Position numbers and translations under genes: made by a program. From contig NC_092463.1 of NCBI RefSeq assembly GCF_047495875.1, positions 10,240,622-10,304,621 of the forward strand: a DNA stretch of 64,000 nucleotides, written 5' to 3'. This stretch comes from Pithys albifrons albifrons. Its lineage: Eukaryota; Chordata; Aves; Passeriformes; Thamnophilidae. The notes beneath the pieces are model-generated. The model was given only the letters and a program-made list of their open reading frames with translations. It made no database searches and was not told the origin of the DNA. Shown piece by piece: positions 60,401-64,000 of the stretch; the first letter of the stretch is position 1, and the number at the start of each line of letters is the position of its first letter.

Positions 60401-62205
60401 TGACTAAGAGCATCATCCAGACCCTTCCCAAACTCTGAAAGGCTTTGTGCCATGAACATTCTGCTTTTCAACTATTGTGGAAAAAACAGGTATTTCACAC
60501 TTCGGCAAGTGCTCCCAAGTTTTTCTATTCTATCACAGGAATTTCTCTGTTTGACTATCCAAGCAAGGCAATTCTAAGCAATTGTTAGATGATGGAAGAA
60601 AAATGGGCTCTGTGAGTCCTTAAAATGCAACTGGGAAGACTGAAAAATTAAAGAAAAATCCCCAACAACTACCTCTGTCTCCTGTGAAATAACCCATTAA
60701 AAAAGGACACTATAGAAAATGTACTCAAAACAGCTGGATAAACCTCTTAAGCTATGGATTTTATATGAATAAAATTCAATTTTTTAAACTGACTTCCTTG
60801 TTCGTAACAAAACCATCTGATGAGCTGTGCAGCCAAGCTGACCATGAACCCTCCTTTGCATGGGATGGACTAGGGATGGTGTCAGACAGAAAGAACCCCC
60901 AATGCTGCCAAATTCTGGTATATGACCAAGTTCAACAATTGTGTCCCTGAAGTGCCACCCTGTGCTCCCTCATTCCATTTCTGTTTTGTTCTCTCACATG
61001 CACACAACATACAGCACAGGTCCTAAAAATAACATCAGAGGAGACAGAGTGGGGTTTGTGCTTTGGGGGTTGGAGAGGTGGGGATGGAGCTGCCATCCAA
61101 AGACATCTGCCTGACAAGCAGGATCAGTGTTTTCAAACATGATAGTGTTTATTCCCCTCCTAATGGGAATTGTAAGCTTTTCTCACCACGTCCCAAACCA
61201 GCAGCTGGGGACTGTGCCTGCCAAAGGGATAAGGATGGGACTGGAAGGCAAGGAAACCACATTCCAAGCTTCTCAAAACGCTTTTAAAGCAAAAAAAAAC
61301 ACAGAACAAAATGTATTTATAGAGCTTTGGACACAATAGCCAGACTGTCTGAGCAGCATCCTTGGGCATCCTTTCTAGTTTTACACCACAGCAATGAGCA
61401 GTCTGAGCTCTGAATGTGAGCATTTACACTGGTATCACTTATTAGCACACTCCCTACCACTGCCATAAATGCAGCAGGTTGAATCTTGTTTTCCAGTGCT
61501 TCTCCAGACTTCCAGTTCCATTTATTGCACAAAAAGATGACACATGGATTTTACAACATTTAACATGGGAGGATTTCACTGTGCTGACAGTGCCCTAATA
61601 GTTTTTGTCTCAGAGACACCCAGATCTGTCTCACAGTAATGTAGGAGGCTGACAGCACTGGCACATGCCAACAACGGTGAAAGGCTCTGCCAGAGCATCA
61701 ATAAAATCTTTCATTAATTCACCTGGACAGGCAAATTGCACAAGTGAATGATGTGGTTTGTGCCCAAAGAAAAGTGCCCTGAACCAACACTTAGATGAAC
61801 GCCTGTGCCAAATTACATGCACTAAATATCTAATACAGGTAATAGCAAATGCTATTATTTCCAAAGCATGGAAAATGAACTCCCTTTTCCCCATAAATTC
61901 TCAAAAGCAAGTTCTCCCTGCAACCAGTGATCAGAGATTGTTATTACCATCCCACCAAACAATCTGTATCATTCTAATTAAATAGCAAACCATCTGAAAA
62001 TCTGCTCATTATGAATCTGCATCCTGTTTATTCTGAAACTGGTGCAAAGATTTTCTGTTCTTTCAGTATACACTGAATAGGGCCTATGGTAAAGGAACTG
62101 TATGAGTTAAAGAATTCTTAACACTGGAATCTTGGATGCTGTACCCGAGTTTTGTACTTAGATGCTGTGAGTCTGTTATGTGGGGTGATGGTTTGTGACA
62201 GGACT

Positions 62206-62266
62206 AAAAAAGAAAAAAAAAGTAAGAAAAAAGAAAAAGAAGACAAATGGAAAAAAAAGAGCAGTG
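62206..62266 (+). repeat. Purine-rich tract
   Basis: An A/G-only run (AAAAAGAAAAAAAAAGTAAG, then AAAAAAGAAAAAGAAGA). It is a simple low-complexity sequence and the lysine-rich open frame through it is an artefact. Confidence 0.75.
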
Positions 62267-62855
62267 CACTAGTCAGACAATCCCCTGCATCACACAGACC
62301 CTCTAAGAGATTACACCTGGCTCCCAGTGAATTGAAGGGATTTCAGGAGATTTCCACTGTTAAACAGCTGCCAAAGACTGAACATTCACATGGACAGTTA
62401 CCAAGGCTCTGCTATTAAAGCTCACAAGGGGCTGAGCAATAGCCTTCATACTTCTTGCTTTTCCTGTGTGCTGCTTCATATCCCCATTTCATGTCTAGGT
62501 TGTTTTCTTGCATCAGTTCTGAGCAGCAATTTTGTCTCTGATTCCTCCAACATTTCCTTTTGTAAATCCTCCTCTGTCAGCATTTGTCTGTTCAATCATG
62601 GTCTTCTCCTGCCCTTTTTAAAATCTGGCCCGTCCCAACCTTGGCCATCTGCCCCAAAGCAGGTTCTCAGGTCATTCTTCTCTTGGAACTTCTTTCCTGT
62701 TAGGTTTGTCCATCTCAATCCTGCTAGTGAACCCTCCAGGATAAAGAAAAAATACCCTGTGAAGAAGAGGGTCACAGTCCAGGAAAATAAAAATTGGAAT
62801 TTATATACTTCAAAATTCACTCCTGAAAGGTTGTGACAAATGCCTGAGTTCTCAC

Positions 62856-62948
62856 TAGACCTGCAATATTCCCGAATCCTGGCAATTCCTTCAACATCAC
62901 TAGAATCTGAATCTATCCCTTCTGAAACTTTCGTTCCTACGTTAGTCA
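62856..62948 (-). CDS. TDRD9: Tentative upstream TDRD9 exon
   Basis: The minus frame reads VTNVGTK, then SDSSDVEGIARIREYCRS. This loosely resembles the N-terminal part of mammalian TDRD9, which has a KTVTNV motif and an SSEVEYINKYRQ stretch. The donor, TCTA|GTGAGA, leaves one base, and the exon at 55348-55445 needs exactly one base from upstream, so the junction would encode serine. The acceptor is unclear. One option follows GCAG at 62949. Another follows TTTCAG, which would end the exon at 62921. The upstream pyrimidine tract is poor. The similarity is short and could be chance. Confidence 0.3.
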
Positions 62949-64000
62949 CTGCTTTTCCTCCATTCCTCAATATCCACCAACTTCACATTTATTAATTTTA
63001 GTGTTCCATCCTCACCAGAATGACCTTCCCCATTCCTCATTCTATCTATGCACTTGTTTACTCCTGCAGCCAAATTTATTTCAACAGAATTAAAATCAGT
63101 ATTCATCTACTAAGAAGAAATCTCTTCTATTTCCCAGCTCCTGAGGCTTTTAAAGTTTTTCATGAGCAATGTTTTACTTTAGTGTGGCTGTACAATTCCC
63201 TAACTCAGCCCACAAACCAAAACCACTTGGCACCTGGACAGCACGTCCTAACAGAGCTGGAAATAACACATGAAAATACAGACTGTGTGATAAGATGTTG
63301 AGAGGCAGCAGCTGCTGCTGGAGACAAGAGGTGCTGAGAAAAATGAATGTTTCAGTGCTGAAACCACAGAGGAAAATCAGGTAGAACAGCAGCCTCCTTG
63401 TCCTCCTGTAATATTCCAGCAGAGCTTTGAAAGTGCCCCAACCCCACTAATGGGGATAATGGGAAGGTCCTGACAGCCACAAACAGCTCTGCTTCTGGCA
63501 GCTCTCACAGACAAGGGGCAGAGAGAGACTGACAACAGCTCAAATGTGCCGTTTAACACACCAAGAGCAGGAACTCCAGTGGTTCAATCCCTTCAGGGGC
63601 ATTACAACACTTCTACAAGTCATTCTCTCAGATTCCTTTGAACCCTTTCTTTACAGCATGTGAGTTCAGAGGAGGCTGCACATCCCTGCTCAGCTGGATT
63701 CCTGCACCAAAGCACCACCGAAGTGGAAGGATGTTACTGCTGACTTCTCACAATTGGAACATGAGGACAAAATCTCTCTCACCTTTACCATGTGAATGAC
63801 ACAGTATTACAAGCTGAGATGTGATTTCCTTTCAGCAGAAGGCCTCTGGAGAGGTAAATGTTCTTAATTCAATCAACTCCTGCATCTTCAGTCATGGAAT
63901 GAAAGTTAAGCAGTCAGCTAGCTAAGGGTGAGATACTTAATCATGGGCTTAGGTCATACAGTCCCTCACTGTCTCCCTTCCACCCAAAACTATTGCACCC

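Larger units (their letters stand above)
55446..64000. other. 5' intron or flank of TDRD9
   Basis: The stretch holds three CR1 tails, two poorly defined LTR-like fragments and the tentative exon at 62856-62948. No CpG island or recognisable promoter is seen, and the first exon of TDRD9 is expected beyond 64000. No second gene is recognised. Confidence 0.6.

Noticed and set aside
60104..60471. A cluster of overlapping open frames on both strands
   Set aside because: They arise from the CR1 3' untranslated sequence. The same frames appear in the copy at 58 kb.
1..64000. CRISPR arrays, operons, phage or plasmid genes
   Set aside because: The window is vertebrate intron and exon sequence. No regularly spaced direct repeats or prokaryotic gene packing occur.

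Overview
The window is vertebrate nuclear DNA, most likely from a songbird (passerine). It is AT-rich and consists almost entirely of introns. It carries several CR1 LINE tails, two solo LTRs of the avian ERVL type, and a SINE with a tRNA-Ile-like head and a CR1-like tail that matches the passerine TguSINE1 family. The species call rests on recognising these repeats and was not checked by a search. The one gene I can support is TDRD9, on the minus strand, and it runs through most of the window. I could place 32 consecutive coding exons from about 55.4 kb down to 12.4 kb. Each has GT-AG boundaries, every exon-to-exon phase agrees, and there is no internal stop. Together they give 3,616 coding bases, about 1,205 codons. 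TDRD9 is a germline DExH-box helicase with a Tudor domain that works with PIWI proteins in piRNA-guided transposon silencing. All the helicase motifs are present: GxTGSGKST, TQPRK, DEVH split by an intron, SAS in place of [12 protein letters not shown] and QRKGRAGR. They are followed by the HA2-like region, an RRM-like stretch, and an extended Tudor domain with the FFVDYGN core. Layout: 1-12.4 kb lies downstream of the last exon I could place, with no gene recognised. 12.4-29.7 kb holds the Tudor half of TDRD9, plus a CR1 in the last intron of that stretch. 29.7-38.0 kb holds helicase lobe 2 exons, CR1 fragments and a solo ERVL-type LTR. 38.0-42.2 kb is an intron containing a large inverted repeat, with arms of about 600 bp around a loop of about 200 bp. 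42.2-55.4 kb holds helicase lobe 1 exons, the SINE and a second solo LTR. 55.4-64 kb is 5' intron or flank with CR1 copies, diverged LTR-like pieces and one tentative upstream exon near 62.9 kb. The initiator exon and perhaps the last C-terminal exon were not found. The most unusual object is the inverted repeat at about 39.97-41.39 kb. It would be transcribed inside the TDRD9 pre-mRNA and could fold into a long double-stranded RNA within a gene of the small-RNA silencing machinery. No new enzyme system or operon-like cluster is visible.
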